Source: Shewanella piezotolerans WP3 (GTDB lineage: Bacteria > Pseudomonadota > Gammaproteobacteria > Enterobacterales > Shewanellaceae). From it: a stretch of DNA of 64,000 bases. Both the position numbers and the translations under genes were made by a program. The notes beneath the pieces are model-generated. The model saw only the letters and a program-made list of their open reading frames with translations. It did no database searches and was not told where the DNA came from. Position 1 is the stretch's first letter. Each line of letters begins with the position of its first letter. Positions 1 through 7,588 of this stretch are shown here, piece by piece. The DNA is taken from NCBI RefSeq assembly GCF_000014885.1, contig NC_011566.1, forward strand, positions 248,001-312,000, written 5' to 3'.

Positions 1-556
1 AAGGTAGGTCGGTATCAAATAGCAGTACTTTGGTTCGAGTGCATAGACGATCTGCTTCACTTTCAAAGGCAATAACTTTGGTGTGATATTCCTGTACACG
101 CTGGAGATCGGTGAAAAAGCTTTTAGCACATAAGAGTGTATGATCTATGGTCTCTCCGACAGTGTCGAGCAGTGTCAACAGCTCAGTGGCAATAGGTTGT
201 GGGATAAGAGGTTGCTCTATTTTTAAATGAAGACCAATGGTTTCTTGTTTATTGATCAGGCGATCAGTGAGATCGATCAGTGAAGCCACATCAGAGCGTA
301 GATCGGGAATTAGGGTCTTTCGGTAGAGTGTTTGTTCAATTTCCCGTTTTAAGTTATCAGCCTGATGTTCAATCTCTTGCAGTTCAGTTAACGCCTGTTC
401 AAATTCTTGGCTGGTGGCGCCATAGGTTAAGTAGTTCTTCCACATCTGAATCGACTTATGGTGAGACAATGTCACTTGTTCAAAGAAAAGATAGACCTTA
501 GTTTCAGTCGATTCGCTCTGAGAAAGAAGTGTAGTGAGCCGAGAAAAGCCAAACAT
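1..556 (-). CDS. DUF47 / PhoU-like phosphate transport accessory protein (partial)
   Basis: The reading frame starts at the ATG at 556 and runs off the left edge of the window, so about 185 N-terminal residues are visible and the C-terminus is missing. The protein begins MFGFSRLTTLLSQSES and is all-helical and charged, with IEHQADNLKREIEQTLYRK and a second similar helix (FESEADRLCTRTK). This duplicated ExxAD pattern is typical of DUF47 (TIGR00153) PhoU-like proteins. Members usually sit beside a Pit-type low-affinity phosphate permease and modulate it, so a pit gene probably lies just outside the window; that is inference. It follows two minus-strand genes for a secreted CYTH-like protein and a porin, which fits a phosphate-handling locus. 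Confidence 0.8.
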   Translation of the reverse strand, partial: MFGFSRLTTLLSQSESTETKVYLFFEQVTLSHHKSIQMWKNYLTYGATSQEFEQALTELQEIEHQADNLKREIEQTLYRKTLIPDLRSDVASLIDLTDRLINKQETIGLHLKIEQPLIPQPIATELLTLLDTVGETIDHTLLCAKSFFTDLQRVQEYHTKVIAFESEADRLCTRTKVLLFDTDLP

Positions 557-598
557 TGGCATCTCCTTATTATTTTAGTTTGATGATCACCGGGAGTG

Positions 599-647
599 GA
601 TTGCAAACGAGGCCATACGGGAGCGGTGTACCGCCAAGTTTGCAATC
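599..647. repeat. Intergenic inverted repeat
   Basis: Arms GATTGCAAAC (599-608) and GTTTGCAATC (638-647) are perfectly complementary. The 29-base interior contains a smaller dyad (GCGGTGTACCGC). It lies in the 103-base gap between the secreted CYTH-like gene and the DUF47 gene. There is no T-run on either side, so it may be an mRNA processing or stability hairpin rather than a terminator. Confidence 0.5.
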
Positions 648-659
648 GGTCGAGAGGTA

Positions 660-1487
660 TTACTTAAATGCTTTACTCATTTTAAAGGTGGCATTGGTTT
701 TAGAGCCTTGGTTATCGCCCTCTCCAAGGTTGACCGCATTAACCTGTTTGAATAAGTAGTTATAAGCCTGCTCAAGACGCTTTTCGTCCTTTAAGCTGCC
801 TTTAAATGAGAACTCAGTAAAGGCGACTCTTGGTTGGCGGTAGTAGGGCGTCCATAGTTGAAAGTCGATTTCAATATCATCAAAACGTTTATCATCTAAA
901 GTTCCTTCCCAGCCATGGGTTCGCATGACTACGGTTTGGGCTAAATCTTGTTTATTGGCTTCATAAATGTCACCAACAATTCCCCATACGGCACTGTTGC
1001 CCTTTAAGATTTTGAAAACCTGTTCGTAGTCCACTTTTTTGACATCGATATCACCAGGTGAGTAGGGAATATCGTAGCTGACACTATAAGCCGCTTTACC
1101 ATTGGTATAGTCAATCTCAGCTTTCCTGTAGTTACTGACGTCGCCAAAACTTGTTGGATCTGCCGCACGTAACTTAACGGTAATTTTACTCTTTCGAGGT
1201 TTTGTTACATGCTCCCTAACTCGAATATTAATCGCTTTTTCTTTAAAGGCACGATTAGGTGTATCAATGAACGTGACCAGTTTAATTGAGGTATCTTCAT
1301 CAAATTTAATAAAGCTAAATGCTTTTTTAAATTCTGGCGTTATCTTATTAGCAGCATAGGGGAGGGTTTTTCCTACCCCAGTGTTGACGTGATACTCAAG
1401 CGATGTGAATTGCTCAGGTGACAAAGCATAGGCACTGGAGCTTAGGCATAAATTCACTAAGCCGATGAGTAGTAGATTGTTTCTCAT
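660..1487 (-). CDS. Secreted CYTH-like protein
   Basis: 275 residues with a signal peptide (MRNNLLLIGLVNLCLSSSAYA, cleavage near residue 21). The core resembles a CYTH / triphosphate tunnel fold: IKLVTFIDTP near residue 68, then INIRVREH and KITVKLRAAD, the alternating basic strands that line the tunnel, and late strands with acidic residues (IEIDFQLWTP, FTEFSFKGS). The N-terminal ExExK signature of active triphosphatases is not visible, so activity is uncertain and it may only bind polyphosphate or anions. It starts 13 bases after the porin gene and is probably cotranscribed with it. Periplasmic location together with a phosphate-type porin suggests handling of a polyanion outside the cytoplasm. 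No better family was recognised. Confidence 0.55.
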   Translation of the reverse strand: MRNNLLLIGLVNLCLSSSAYALSPEQFTSLEYHVNTGVGKTLPYAANKITPEFKKAFSFIKFDEDTSIKLVTFIDTPNRAFKEKAINIRVREHVTKPRKSKITVKLRAADPTSFGDVSNYRKAEIDYTNGKAAYSVSYDIPYSPGDIDVKKVDYEQVFKILKGNSAVWGIVGDIYEANKQDLAQTVVMRTHGWEGTLDDKRFDDIEIDFQLWTPYYRQPRVAFTEFSFKGSLKDEKRLEQAYNYLFKQVNAVNLGEGDNQGSKTNATFKMSKAFK

Positions 1488-1500
1488 ATTAACTCCTCAA

Positions 1501-2862
1501 TTAAAATGCATATTGCAGGCGAGCTTGGAAAATATTACCGTCCTGCTCATACATCTCAACGCCATTAATATCAGTGTAAGACTCCTCATAATCAGCCTGT
1601 GTGTGTACATAGTTGAACTGTGCTTTTAGGTTGTTTTCTATGTACCAGTTGAGGCCGATGACGTAATCGGTTTTCTTACCACCGTAAATCTCGGCATCGG
1701 TATCATTGAAGTCCGCGACATCAATACGGGCGGCTATTTCCCAAGCGCCGTAACCACCAGCGGAAACAGCATTTTCAGGCTTAACGGTTTTGAAGGTGCC
1801 TTTCTTGGCACCATAGCGCCAGCTCTCACCTGTTAAGGTGTAAATAGCTTGGGCATAACCTGCGTTAAACGTGGCAGAGCCCATATTGTCACCTTTAACA
1901 AATAGGTCATCCGTTTTAGCCATCATGTACTCAGCTTGCAGTAAAAAATTGCGATGCTGGTAGGCTGCCTCAATACCATAGTGCTGAGTCGATGCGGTAT
2001 TGAACTTGCCAGTATCTATGATGCGACCTGTGACCTTAGTATTCGGACGCGCGCGATAGCGGGTTTCTTCCATGTTGCTGTTATTCTTTGTATATAAACC
2101 GCTGGCACCAATATGAAGCAAGTGATCACTGTTCTTGATAGGGGTCATGGTAAAACGCGCATTGACCACATCTTGTTTCTCATTGAGATCATCATCATTG
2201 ATCAGAGCCGTAACGCCGTAGCCCGTGGTGAAGTTATAGCCGTCGCCTTTATAAAGCCATGAGGCACCGACTGCGCGTTCTGCAGAGAAAGTATCAGTGC
2301 TGGCGCGTTCTAAGAATGCCAGCTGTGATGAGCTACCAGTGGCTTCCATGCCGAAACCAAACTTCTGGAAACCAATTTTAATCTCAGAGTTATCAAAACC
2401 GCGATAATTGACATTGGCATCTTTTACTTCGACTTCAGAAATACCATCAAAATCAAATTCTAATGAGTACTTCCATGTATTTGAAAAATACCCTTCGACA
2501 CCAAAGCGTATGCGGCGAAAACTGACATCATTGAGGCCATCTTCATACTCCAGCTTGCTGCCGGTGTAAAATGGGTCTGCATTGACGTAATCAAGTTGAA
2601 TTCGACCAGTGAACTGCATGGTTGATTGACCATCTTTAGAGATAAATTCAGGCGATGGGTCACCACTACTAAACTTTACGCGGTCGATGTCATTGGCTGC
2701 ATCTTTAGCCTCAATCAGCTCAATTTCTAGCGCATTTAACCTCTCTTCAAGTTCCGTTATTTTATCTGATTCAGATGCCATAGCGGCAGATGATAAGCAT
2801 AGTAGCGATGCTGAAATAGCAAGTGCAACACGAGATGGGGAAAAGCTGTTTTTGTTCACCAT
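1501..2862 (-). CDS. Phosphate-selective porin O/P-type outer membrane porin
   Basis: 453 residues from the preferred ATG at 2862, which has a strong AAGGAAAA ribosome site; an in-frame ATG at 2883 lacks one. It has a signal peptide (ending ...SSAAMA), a short coiled coil rich in Glu/Leu (ITELEERLNALEIELIEAKD), then a beta barrel that ends in the terminal aromatic ARLQYAF. The stretch FTGRIQLDYVNADPF followed by FRRIRFGVEGYF is typical of the OprO/OprP family (PF07396), trimeric anion porins for phosphate or polyphosphate. Substrate cannot be read from sequence; some marine members carry other anions. It lies between the unknown membrane protein gene and the secreted CYTH-like gene and has its own 292-base upstream region. 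Confidence 0.85.
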   Translation of the reverse strand: MVNKNSFSPSRVALAISASLLCLSSAAMASESDKITELEERLNALEIELIEAKDAANDIDRVKFSSGDPSPEFISKDGQSTMQFTGRIQLDYVNADPFYTGSKLEYEDGLNDVSFRRIRFGVEGYFSNTWKYSLEFDFDGISEVEVKDANVNYRGFDNSEIKIGFQKFGFGMEATGSSSQLAFLERASTDTFSAERAVGASWLYKGDGYNFTTGYGVTALINDDDLNEKQDVVNARFTMTPIKNSDHLLHIGASGLYTKNNSNMEETRYRARPNTKVTGRIIDTGKFNTASTQHYGIEAAYQHRNFLLQAEYMMAKTDDLFVKGDNMGSATFNAGYAQAIYTLTGESWRYGAKKGTFKTVKPENAVSAGGYGAWEIAARIDVADFNDTDAEIYGGKKTDYVIGLNWYIENNLKAQFNYVHTQADYEESYTDINGVEMYEQDGNIFQARLQYAF

Positions 2863-2961
2863 AATAGTTTTCCTTAATTTCATTCTTATTAGTGTTAACG
2901 CTGTGTAAAAACTTGGTGTCTCTTGATGGCTTTATAGTAAAGAGGTATTTAAAATAAAAAC

Positions 2962-2975
2962 ATGATCTAGATCGA
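2962..2975. promoter_or_regulatory. FNR/EtrA-type motif upstream of porin
   Basis: ATGATCTAGATCGA matches TTGAT-N4-ATCAA with one mismatch per arm. It lies 100 bases before the porin ATG. The same CTAG-centred core occurs at 5696, and a CTGG-centred relative at 5866, which suggests one regulator for the locus. Otherwise the 2863-3154 intergenic region shows only AT-rich promoter-like sequence. Confidence 0.4.
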
Positions 2976-3154
2976 CTAATTTCAACTTAATCGTACACTT
3001 CGGGTCTCGTTTTTAAAAATAGTAGACATAGGTTTACTTGTAGCTAATTGCTATCGAAATTCTGATGTTTATTCAGGGGGCATTAGGGAGTGACCGCGAT
3101 AAAATAGGCATTATCACAGTGAATGTCGTTGCTTAGGTTTTAACTTTTTATACT

Positions 3155-4492
3155 TTATATGTTATTGATATTTATCTTGTAAACGCCATGTATTCCTTTT
3201 CTGCTGGTCACAATTCTATATTGGAGGTAGTCAGTTTTATCATCAGTAGTGATGCTCACTAACAGCTGTATTGTATGGACTTTATGTACGGTTTCAGTAC
3301 GTATTTTATGCTCGGCATAGTAACTATGGTTACTTAATATTTTAGGCAGGGAACGCAGTGTCTTGCTTAGGTTTAGTGTAAGTTCATCTATAAACTTTTC
3401 GTTTCCGTTTTGTTGCTTTGCACGACTGAATCGGTAGCTTCTCTGGTATACCCAATGAGCTGGAGCATCAGCAGGTTCTTGAGCAGACAAACGTTTTAAA
3501 ATGGACTGGATCTTGGGTGGCAGCTTATTGCGTTTTTGCTTGTAAAAGCTCTCTTTTGTGGTCGCAATCTCCTGCAAATTATTGCCTTGGTAAAATCGAG
3601 ATTGATGCTGAAAGTAGCGTGAAGAAAATTTTTCCATTAGGTAGTTCCTCCCGAGCTCTTTGATCCGATCTTTGAATATGTAAGATAGGACAAGGGAGAA
3701 AAAAAACGGCGTGGAAAAATTGCCAAAGGCTCTTTGAGTCGCAAAGGCCACACCAGTGGCAAAGGCCATTGCAAATGCGGCGGCAACGCCAAAGATAAAC
3801 TGTTCAGCTAGCTCGCCATTTCTTAGTTTTTTGCGCTTAACTTTATACGGACTATTGATAACCTTACGAGCAATGTGCAACTTGTTAAGTAAGCGCTCAC
3901 GTCCCTCCTCGCTAGCATCATGTAGTTTAAGATTGTTATTGCTGGCGAAGAGTTCGGTCTTATGGATAAGCTGATTGATGTTGGCGGTGGGATGTGGTCG
4001 TAGTTTTCGAGCTTGCCTTAGAAGAGATTGATAAAAGTAATAGATTATTTGATGTAGCGCTAGCCGGTAAAGGCGGCTCTCGGTAAGTGATGCCTCATTA
4101 TCATGTATTGAACAAAACGATTCGATACAATCATCGAGTCGCTGCAAAGTCGTTATATCTGCATCGAGCAGTATGATGCGAATGTCCGTAACAAAATGAG
4201 ATAGTGCCTTACGGTAGCGGCTGATGTTGTCAGCAGCTTTGGCATAAGCAGTTTGCTTGAGTATTAAAAGAGCCTGTTGTAGTGCAGTGATACTTGGAGT
4301 GGTAGTTGATTTAAGTATTTGTTTTTGTAGTAGGTTTTGATAAAAACTCGTTGGGTTTATAATGTCGCTATTTTCTGCCAGCTGAGTGGGAAGAAAGAAA
4401 TGTACCTTGAGTTGGGCATGCTTTAAGTGAGGCGAAAAATCCGCCTTCACATTAAGGTGGTACTGATCAGCTTGAAATAGCGACACTGTCAT
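3155..4492 (-). CDS. Unknown membrane protein of the CYTH/phosphate locus
   Basis: 445 residues; family not recognised. Residues 1-225 are hydrophilic and mostly helical, with many Arg/Lys/His (for example LLRQARKLRPH). Two adjacent hydrophobic segments follow at about 228-250 (IFGVAAAFAMAFATGVAFAT) and 257-272 (FFFSLVLSYIF). After them comes a basic cytoplasmic domain of about 170 residues with predicted beta strands at the end (TIQLLVSITTDDKTDYLQYRIV). There is no signal peptide. The arrangement suggests an inner-membrane protein with two large soluble domains on the same side. It starts 5 bases after the CYTH gene, so it is the third gene of that operon. The helical, basic N-terminus recalls CHAD domains that accompany CYTH, but the conserved CHAD histidine pattern is not clear. 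Confidence 0.7.
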   Translation of the reverse strand: MTVSLFQADQYHLNVKADFSPHLKHAQLKVHFFLPTQLAENSDIINPTSFYQNLLQKQILKSTTTPSITALQQALLILKQTAYAKAADNISRYRKALSHFVTDIRIILLDADITTLQRLDDCIESFCSIHDNEASLTESRLYRLALHQIIYYFYQSLLRQARKLRPHPTANINQLIHKTELFASNNNLKLHDASEEGRERLLNKLHIARKVINSPYKVKRKKLRNGELAEQFIFGVAAAFAMAFATGVAFATQRAFGNFSTPFFFSLVLSYIFKDRIKELGRNYLMEKFSSRYFQHQSRFYQGNNLQEIATTKESFYKQKRNKLPPKIQSILKRLSAQEPADAPAHWVYQRSYRFSRAKQQNGNEKFIDELTLNLSKTLRSLPKILSNHSYYAEHKIRTETVHKVHTIQLLVSITTDDKTDYLQYRIVTSRKGIHGVYKININNI

Positions 4493-4497
4493 CTAGT

Positions 4498-4968
4498 TTA
4501 CCAAGTGGTAAAAGGTTGCTTCATTAGCATAGAGTTGTAATAGCGGGCATCACCGGTTACCTCTTCACCTAGCCAACTTGGTTTACTCACCGTTTGTGCT
4601 TCATCACTTAGCTCTACTTCGGCCACTATCAAGCCCTGATTGCTTTGATAAAATTCATCGACTTCAAAAATGTGGTTAGCGTAGTCAACTAAGTAACGTG
4701 TTTTATCAATAACGCCAGGCTCACAAATTTTAAGTAGCTCTTGCGCTTCTGCTACAGGGATCTCATTTTCCCATTCATAACGTGAGGCACCTGATTCATT
4801 GCCGATCCCTTTTATCGTTAAATAACCTTTATCTCCTTTAATACGAACCCGAACTGTTCGCTCAGGCACTGAGCTTAAATATCCCTGGATAATTCGTACT
4901 GAACGTGCGGCAAGCTCTTTAAATGCTTCACTTTTTACTAGGTACTTTCTTTCAATTTCTTGAGCCAT
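4498..4968 (-). CDS. CYTH domain protein (class IV adenylate cyclase / inorganic triphosphatase family)
   Basis: 156 residues from the ATG at 4968; the frame extends upstream only to a TTG at 4983. It begins MAQEIERKYLV, giving the diagnostic ExExK (E4, E6, K8). Tunnel-lining strands follow: VRVRIKGDKGYLTIKG, RYEWENEIP, and FEVDEFY...LIVAEVELSDE with alternating acidic metal ligands. It resembles the short bacterial NE0496/YgiF-type proteins that hydrolyse inorganic triphosphate with divalent metal. Cyclase or thiamine-triphosphatase activity is possible in this fold but less likely for this short type. It sits between a second CYTH-like gene 16 bases upstream and the membrane protein gene 5 bases downstream. 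Confidence 0.9.
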   Translation of the reverse strand: MAQEIERKYLVKSEAFKELAARSVRIIQGYLSSVPERTVRVRIKGDKGYLTIKGIGNESGASRYEWENEIPVAEAQELLKICEPGVIDKTRYLVDYANHIFEVDEFYQSNQGLIVAEVELSDEAQTVSKPSWLGEEVTGDARYYNSMLMKQPFTTW

Positions 4969-4984
4969 GTTGATGCTTCCCAAT

Positions 4985-5620
4985 TTAGTTTGCTAGAGGT
5001 AGGTTTTTCATACCGATAATGCGTTTGATTGCTTGCAAGTAGTTGATGTTTTCGACACCTTCGAGCTTTACGTCTTTGATTGTTTGCTGAATATCTTCCA
5101 GTTCAGTGGACTCACTATTGATGCTGACTATTTTAGCCCCGTTAACCAATACGTTGGCTACTTCACAAATAGTATTGTTCACCATGTAACCAAAGCGCTC
5201 TTTATGGATCTTTACTGCTTGTAGATCTGGGTGGTTATCAATAAGTGCGATAAATGCATCAAAGCTGTACTCACTTTCAATAAGCTCTGGTTGCTCTACC
5301 ATAAAAGCGGGAAAAATTTCATCGACCAGCTGTTGCTTACTAATAGGAAATTCAGCTTTTAGCTTAGGATCCCATTGTTCTAGCCCGTCAGTGGTAGTGA
5401 CATAAGATTTTACATCCATCTTGCCGTCGCGGATTTTAGTGTTATTTAGATCATTGGTGCGAGACATAATATAGATTTCGTCACTTTCTCGGTGCCACAC
5501 TTTTTCTGGAACAGGCATTGAGAGTCGAGCCATACGCTCTGCTGACGCAGTGAAATCTTGACCAAAAGTGCGAAACTCGAAACGAGGTTTAGATATTTCA
5601 CCGATTTTCAATTCTGACAT
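4985..5620 (-). CDS. Divergent CYTH-like / triphosphate tunnel protein
   Basis: 211 residues, soluble, first gene of the CYTH operon, with a good ribosome site (AGAGGG) before the ATG at 5620. An N-terminal FEFRTFG, then DEIYIMSRTNDL and TKIRDGKMDVKSY, then KERFGYMVNN and CEVANVLVNG follow the order of strands in a triphosphate tunnel fold: acidic/basic strand, basic strand, Lys strand, acidic strand. The canonical ExExK is reduced to ExR, so I call the fold only tentatively and make no claim about catalysis. The C-terminus (EGVENINYLQAIKRIIG) is helical. Its place directly before a bona fide CYTH gene suggests a paralogue or partner subunit. Confidence 0.6.
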   Translation of the reverse strand: MSELKIGEISKPRFEFRTFGQDFTASAERMARLSMPVPEKVWHRESDEIYIMSRTNDLNNTKIRDGKMDVKSYVTTTDGLEQWDPKLKAEFPISKQQLVDEIFPAFMVEQPELIESEYSFDAFIALIDNHPDLQAVKIHKERFGYMVNNTICEVANVLVNGAKIVSINSESTELEDIQQTIKDVKLEGVENINYLQAIKRIIGMKNLPLAN

Positions 5621-5942
5621 TGTAGAACCCTCTGTAATTAGATTGATGCTTGAATAGGAGCGCTATTACAGTACTGATTATCTGGAGTTAAGAAATAGAT
5701 CTAGATCAATGTTTTTAATTATTAGTTTAGACCTAATCTGACGATAGCGTCATTGTTGCTTTGTTCTGTTGTTAATTTTGCGCTATATTTCAGTGCTTTA
5801 GTTGCTTGATTGGTTAGCGTGTTTTGTTGTTAATATTTTTTAGTTGTAACTAATGAGTTGCTTTGTTGATCTGGATCGACTTTTTTTTTGGCGATAATCG
5901 TTAAGGTTTAGATAAAGGTAATTCGCTTAGGGAATAATAATA
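5621..5942. promoter_or_regulatory. Divergent regulatory region with two FNR-type motifs
   Basis: This 322-base AT-rich region separates the minus-strand CYTH operon from the plus-strand DASS transporter. TAGATCTAGATCAA (5696-5709) is a one-mismatch match to the FNR/EtrA box TTGAT-N4-ATCAA and sits about 76 bases before the CYTH-like ATG at 5620. TTGATCTGGATCGA (5866-5879) is another one-mismatch match 64 bases before the transporter ATG. AGGGAATAATAATA before 5943 is the transporter ribosome site. No ORF or RNA gene is apparent here. Confidence 0.5.
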
Positions 5943-7544
5943 ATGTCTAAAGAAACCGAATCGCAGGTTGATCCACTTGATATGAGCCAGTACCGCATGG
6001 AAACCTTGCCAGTGCGTTCAAAAAGTTGTTTTGAACAATGGTTAGCAAGGGCGGGCATATGGATAGCATTAGCCGTTTTCGTCGGCATACTCTACTCTGA
6101 TCCAGCCTCATTCCTGGTCAACTTTGATCCACAGACTTTGAGTAAAACCGCATTCGAAAGCCTACAAGTCAATGGTTTAAGTACTTTTAGTGCAAGAGGA
6201 ACGGCCATGCTAGCCATTTTTTGTGCGGCAGTTATTTTATGGATTACCGAGCCTATTCCTAATTATTTAACCTCATTGATGGTAATCATTACTATGGTGC
6301 TGACCGGGGTTTTACCTGAGAAAGTCGCTTATGCACAACTCGGCCATCCGATAATGTGGCTGAATATACTCTCTTTTATACTCGCGTCCATGTTGGTGAC
6401 TTCTGGTGCAGCAAAACGTTTTGCATTGTGGTTTGTCTGTCGCTTTGGTACCAGTGCAACGCCTATTTTTTATAGTTTTATGGTGATCAACTTAGTTCTG
6501 TCAGCGTTTATTTCTGCGACAACCGCCAAAGCAGCTATTTTGATGCCCATTTTTATGGTTATCGCAGCTGTGTATGGTGCCCGTGGTGGTGATAATAAAA
6601 ATAACTTTGGTCGTAATTTGGTGCTGCAGAACCTATTGCAAATCAACTTATGTGCAGGTGCCTTTGTCACGGGCTCTGGTGCTAATTTACTTGCTGCGAG
6701 TTTGATCGCTGGCGCGATTGGTGGCAGCTTCTTCTTTGCCGATTGGATGATAGTGGCCTTGCCTATTGTGCTGTGCATGATTGTCATTGGCTGGCTAATA
6801 GCAACCAAGATTTTTTTTCCATTGGCAGCAGAAGAGAGGCTGCCACAGATTGAAGGTGGCATGGAACGCCTACAGCAAGAGCTTGATAAAATGGGGAGAA
6901 TAAGCTGGAGGGAGATAAAGTCTCTGGTGATATTCATTACTATTCTAGTTTTTTGGGCGACCGATAAATACCATGGCATTAGCGCGACAGCTATTGCATT
7001 CATTGGCGCAATAGTGGCACTTTGTCCGCGTATAGGGGTGGTTAACTGGAACGAAGTTGATGTGCCTTGGCATCTATTACTATTTTCGGCTGGCGCTTAC
7101 ACCTTAGGTGCTGGATTTAAGCAAACGGACTTACCAAATCTAGCGGTTAACTTTAGTTTGGAATATTTTGGTTTAGACGAAAGCACACCTTTTAGCGTCT
7201 TCTATATTGCGCTAACAGGAGCGATGTTACTTAGCTCGTTAGTATTTCAGTCTAAAACGATGCGCACCATGCTATTTGTGCCAATCGCTATAGGTATCGC
7301 ACAACGCTTTGATTTTCCAGTTATGAGTTTAGCCTTACCGGTGGCATTACTCATTGAACATGTTTATGTTTTGCCGTTTAATAGTAAGCCTGCATTGCTA
7401 TTATATTCCACAGATCATTACAGTTTGAGCGATACCTTCAAATTTGGTTTCACCATGTTGATGATTGGCTGGGCGACCAGTATCTTAATGGGAGAAACTT
7501 GGTTTAAATGGCTGGGCTATGCGCCAAATGGTGTATTCTGGTAG
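5943..7544 (+). CDS. DASS/SLC13 family sodium:anion symporter
   Basis: 533 residues, about 12 membrane segments after a hydrophilic N-terminus of about 35 residues. The first hairpin motif reads SATTAKAAILMPIF, in place of the SNT-containing motif of dicarboxylate/sulfate carriers; the second reads VTGSGANLLAASL. These place it in the divalent anion:sodium symporter family (dicarboxylate, sulfate, phosphate). The altered SNT motif means substrate and coupling cannot be inferred from the standard residues. Divergent from the CYTH operon and sharing an FNR-type motif, it may move phosphate, sulfate or a carboxylate connected with that locus (inference). Only 44 bases separate it from the next gene. 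Confidence 0.85.
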   Translation: MSKETESQVDPLDMSQYRMETLPVRSKSCFEQWLARAGIWIALAVFVGILYSDPASFLVNFDPQTLSKTAFESLQVNGLSTFSARGTAMLAIFCAAVILWITEPIPNYLTSLMVIITMVLTGVLPEKVAYAQLGHPIMWLNILSFILASMLVTSGAAKRFALWFVCRFGTSATPIFYSFMVINLVLSAFISATTAKAAILMPIFMVIAAVYGARGGDNKNNFGRNLVLQNLLQINLCAGAFVTGSGANLLAASLIAGAIGGSFFFADWMIVALPIVLCMIVIGWLIATKIFFPLAAEERLPQIEGGMERLQQELDKMGRISWREIKSLVIFITILVFWATDKYHGISATAIAFIGAIVALCPRIGVVNWNEVDVPWHLLLFSAGAYTLGAGFKQTDLPNLAVNFSLEYFGLDESTPFSVFYIALTGAMLLSSLVFQSKTMRTMLFVPIAIGIAQRFDFPVMSLALPVALLIEHVYVLPFNSKPALLLYSTDHYSLSDTFKFGFTMLMIGWATSILMGETWFKWLGYAPNGVFW

Positions 7545-7588
7545 TGCAAGGTTCGACTGTTAATTTACAAGCATTAGCGAGATAGAGT

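Noticed and set aside
3155..4492. CHAD domain call for the basic N-terminal half
   Set aside because: Helical and basic, but I could not find the regular conserved His/Arg positions; left as unknown.
6470..7003. 177-residue open frame on the minus strand inside the DASS transporter gene
   Set aside because: Lies wholly antisense to a clear transporter; no ribosome site and composition typical of a shadow frame.
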